From Betaproteobacteria bacterium (GTDB lineage Bacteria > Pseudomonadota > Gammaproteobacteria > Burkholderiales > SG8-39): a stretch of DNA of 6,661 nt. This document shows, piece after piece, positions 4,271-6,661 of the stretch. Below the pieces are notes generated by a model, which did not search any database, was not told the DNA's origin, and saw only the letters and a list, made by a program, of their open reading frames with translations. Both the position numbers and the translations under genes were made by a program. The stretch lies in assembly GCA_029858545.1 (NCBI GenBank), contig JAOUFA010000205.1, positions 1 through 6,661 on the forward strand. The letters are read 5' to 3'. Position 1 is the first letter of the stretch. Each line of letters opens with the position of its first letter.

Positions 4271-6661
4271 TTGCGGCGCATGTATGGAAGATGCTGCGAC
4301 GCGACTGGCGTGCGGGCGAGTTGCGCGTGCTTGCGGCGGCGCTCGCGGTCGCGGTGGCGAGTGTAACGAGTGTGTCGTTTTTCGCCGATCGCGTTGGTCG
4401 CGCGCTGCTGCGCGACGCGCACCAGATGCTCGGAGCTGACCTGGTGATGGTTGCCGACCACCCGTGGAAATCCGGGATCGCCGGAGAGATTCCCGCGCGT
4501 GGCCTGGCACGCGCTGAAGCGCTCAACTTCATCAGCATGGCGCAAAGCGGCGAGGCCGCGCAGAGCCGCAACCAGCTCGTAGGGGTCAAGGCGGTGGGCG
4601 GGAACTATCCGCTGCGCGGCCGGCTGCGCATCGCCCAGGCGCTTAATGCACCTGACGCGGTGGCGGAGGCCGGACCGGCGCGCGGGACGGTGTGGATCGA
4701 GGAGCGTCTCGTCACGGCGCTCGCCGCGCCGGTGGGAGCAGAAATTCGCCTTGGAAATTCCCGCTTCAAGGTCGGCGCCGTGCTCACCCTCGAGCCCGAG
4801 CGTGGCGCAAACTTCTTCAACATCGCGCCGCGCCTCATGATGAACCTCGACGATGTTCCGGCGACCGGACTGGTGCAAACCGGCAGCCGCGTCGGGTACT
4901 ACCTCTATGCCGCAGGCGATGCGCGGGAGATCGCGGCGTTCGAGGCCTGGGCGCGATCGAGGCTGGGACGCGGTGAGCGCATCGACACGCTTGAGAGCGG
5001 CCGGCCCGAGCTGCGCGCCTCGATCGACCGCGCGCAGCGTTTTCTCGGCCTGACGGCGTTACTCGCGGCGGTGCTCGCGGGGGTCGCGATCGCGCTTGCC
5101 ACGCGACGTTTCGTCGAGCGGCACCTCGATGCCTGCGCGGTGCTGCGCTGCCTGGGCGCGACGCAGTCGCGATTGCTTGCGCTGTACGGCGGTGAATTCG
5201 TGCTGCTGGGGCTCGCAGCGGGCGCTGCGGGTTGTGTGTTCGGCTTTGCCGCACAAGAGGTGCTCGCCGGCGCGCTCGCCGAATTGCTGCGCGCCGATCT
5301 GCCCGCGCCGGGGGTGCTTCCGGCGCTGCAGGGTTTTCTCGTTGGGATTGTACTGCTGCTCGGATTCGCGCTGCCGCCGCTAGTGCAGCTGAAGAACGTG
5401 CCTGCTCTGCGCGTCATCCGTCGCGAGGCTGGCGTGACCAAGCGCGGCACGCTGGTGGCCTACGCGGCGGGGCTGGGTTCGCTCGCGGCGTTGCTCGTGT
5501 GGCAGGCGGGCGATGTGACGCTCGGTCTCTTCGTCGTGGGGGGATTCGCCGCAGCGGTGCTCGTGTTCTTCGTCGTCTCGTGGCTGGCGCTCAGGCTGCT
5601 GTCGGGGAGCCGCGCGCTCCGTCTGTTCGGCGCAGGCAGCGCGTCGCTGCGCTACGGCTTGGCGAATTTGAGGCGCCATGCGCGCGGCAATGCGATCCAG
5701 GTGGCGAGCCTCTCGCTCGCGCTCACCGCGATCCTGCTTCTCGGCTTCACGCGCAACGACTTGGTCGACGCCTGGCGGCGCGCTGCGCCGCCCGATGCGC
5801 CGAATCGTTTTGTGCTCGGCATCCAGCCCGAGCAGCTCGCGCAGGTGAAGCAGTTCTTCGCGGCGCACAAAATCGCGGAACCCGATTTCTACCCGATGGT
5901 GCGCGGCCGGCTCAGCGCGGTGAACGGCAAGGCGGTGGCCGAGGCGGATTTTCCCGAGGAGCGCGCGAAGCGGCTGGTCGAGCGCGAATTCAATCTCTCC
6001 TACGCCGACGGGCTGCCGGCGCACAACGTCGTCTCGGCAGGGCGCTGGTGGCCGATAGACAGGGCCGCGCAGAAGGGTCCGGGCGAATTGTCGGTCGAGG
6101 AGGGTATCGCGCGAACGCTTGGCTGGAAGCTCGGCGACGAGCTCAGCTTTACGGTGGGCAGCGAGTCGTTCTCCGGACGCATTGCGTCGCTGCGCCGCTT
6201 GCGATGGGATTCGATGAAGGTAAATTTCTTCGTCATCACGCCGCCGGCGCTGCTCGAAAGCATGCCGGCAAGTTTCATCAGCGCATTTCGCGTGGAAGCA
6301 CGCGATGAGGGTACGATGAACGAACTGGCGCAGCGCTTTCCGAATCTGACCCTGGTCGACATCGGCGCGGCACTGCGCCAGGCGCAGGGTGTCATCGACC
6401 AGCTCATCAGCGCGGTGCAGTTTGTATTCGTCTTCGCGCTCGGCGCGGGGATGCTGGTGCTGTATTCCGCGCTCGTCGCGACCGAGGACGAGCGACGGCG
6501 CGAGGCGGCACTGATGCGCGTGTGCGGTGCTTCGCGCGCGCAGATCACCGGCAGCCAGCGCGTCGAATTCCTTGCGATGGGCGCGATCGCAGGCGTGCTC
6601 GCCGCGGCGGGTGCGGCGGCGATCGGCCAGTTGCTCGCGCGACGCGTGTTCGAGCTCGACC
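4267..6661 (+). CDS. ybbP: YbbP family FtsX-like ABC permease (MacB/LolC-E type), C-terminus beyond the window
   Basis: Inner-membrane permease with large periplasmic domains, energised by YbbA. The frame is open without interruption for 798 residues. E. coli YbbP is about 804, so only the last few tens of residues, including a final membrane helix, are likely missing. Hydrophobic segments I can see lie near residues 19-38, 259-278, 311-330, 350-372, 395-413, 419-445, 479-496, 719-738 and 768-791. A periplasmic domain lies between the first and second (about 42-258), and another between about 497 and 718. NIAPRLMMNLDDVPATGLVQTGSRV (186-210), FYPMVRGRLSAVNGK and SVEEGIA match E. coli YbbP closely. 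ATG 4267 is preferred: it matches the E. coli N-terminus (MIA.), with a weak GGGA 7 nt upstream. An in-frame ATG at 4255 would add four residues. The substrate is not proven; a role in moving or extracting lipids or hydrophobic esters with TesA is inference. Confidence 0.95.
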   Translation, partial: MIAAHVWKMLRRDWRAGELRVLAAALAVAVASVTSVSFFADRVGRALLRDAHQMLGADLVMVADHPWKSGIAGEIPARGLARAEALNFISMAQSGEAAQSRNQLVGVKAVGGNYPLRGRLRIAQALNAPDAVAEAGPARGTVWIEERLVTALAAPVGAEIRLGNSRFKVGAVLTLEPERGANFFNIAPRLMMNLDDVPATGLVQTGSRVGYYLYAAGDAREIAAFEAWARSRLGRGERIDTLESGRPELRASIDRAQRFLGLTALLAAVLAGVAIALATRRFVERHLDACAVLRCLGATQSRLLALYGGEFVLLGLAAGAAGCVFGFAAQEVLAGALAELLRADLPAPGVLPALQGFLVGIVLLLGFALPPLVQLKNVPALRVIRREAGVTKRGTLVAYAAGLGSLAALLVWQAGDVTLGLFVVGGFAAAVLVFFVVSWLALRLLSGSRALRLFGAGSASLRYGLANLRRHARGNAIQVASLSLALTAILLLGFTRNDLVDAWRRAAPPDAPNRFVLGIQPEQLAQVKQFFAAHKIAEPDFYPMVRGRLSAVNGKAVAEADFPEERAKRLVEREFNLSYADGLPAHNVVSAGRWWPIDRAAQKGPGELSVEEGIARTLGWKLGDELSFTVGSESFSGRIASLRRLRWDSMKVNFFVITPPALLESMPASFISAFRVEARDEGTMNELAQRFPNLTLVDIGAALRQAQGVIDQLISAVQFVFVFALGAGMLVLYSALVATEDERRREAALMRVCGASRAQITGSQRVEFLAMGAIAGVLAAAGAAAIGQLLARRVFELD

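Noticed and set aside
3468..4589. Minus-strand open frame of 373 codons over ybbA and the ybbP start
   Set aside because: It is antisense to an ABC ATPase with every motif intact; the composition is low-complexity Arg/Ala/Ser with no recognisable domain.
5232..6308. Plus-strand open frame of 358 codons within ybbP
   Set aside because: It is an alternative frame of ybbP; the correct ybbP frame is uninterrupted from 4267 to 6661 and matches E. coli YbbP throughout.

Overview
The window is GC-rich chromosomal DNA with dense coding and strong G/C third-position bias. It reads as the core genome of a Gram-negative proteobacterium. Several products carry Sec signal peptides, and the divergent tesA / ybbA-ybbP arrangement is the one known from Escherichia coli. 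Codon bias and protein style suggest a betaproteobacterium or a GC-rich gammaproteobacterium, but this is inference. I see no tRNA, rRNA, CRISPR array, insertion sequence, phage or integration signal.

Layout. Four genes lie on the minus strand in the left half. Reading leftwards from the divergent point they are: a periplasmic SGNH esterase/thioesterase of the TesA family (2915-3574), a DUF2279-type envelope protein (1934-2857), a Prx5-type peroxiredoxin lacking the usual resolving cysteine (1307-1810), and the N-terminal part of a zinc-dependent M16 (pitrilysin/insulinase) peptidase that runs off the left edge (1-1184). On the plus strand, ybbA (ABC ATPase, 3519-4214) and ybbP (large FtsX-like permease, 4267 to the right edge) form a two-gene unit. 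YbbP is nearly complete, with about 798 residues visible and probably a few tens missing.

How the genes fit together. YbbA and YbbP should form a type VII (MacB/LolCDE-like) mechanotransmission ABC complex in the inner membrane. TesA is an exported hydrolase encoded head-to-head with them, so the three are plausibly one envelope lipid/ester extraction and hydrolysis module. The DUF2279 gene starts only 57 bp after the tesA stop and may be a further envelope member. The peroxiredoxin has its own good ribosome binding site and a candidate sigma70-type promoter, so it is probably a separate transcription unit. It may read into the M16 gene 122 bp downstream.

The most unusual DNA structure is at the divergent junction. 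The 5' coding ends of tesA and ybbA overlap by roughly 50 bp, with no free intergenic space. A perfect 24-bp palindrome (3487-3510) sits inside the tesA signal-peptide region, 8 bp before the ybbA start codon. Two smaller inverted repeats and a perfect TATAAT lie nearby. Long plus-strand open frames opposite the left-hand genes, and minus-strand or alternative-frame ones over ybbA/ybbP, are shadows of GC-rich coding sequence. No gene-free stretch longer than about 125 bp exists.
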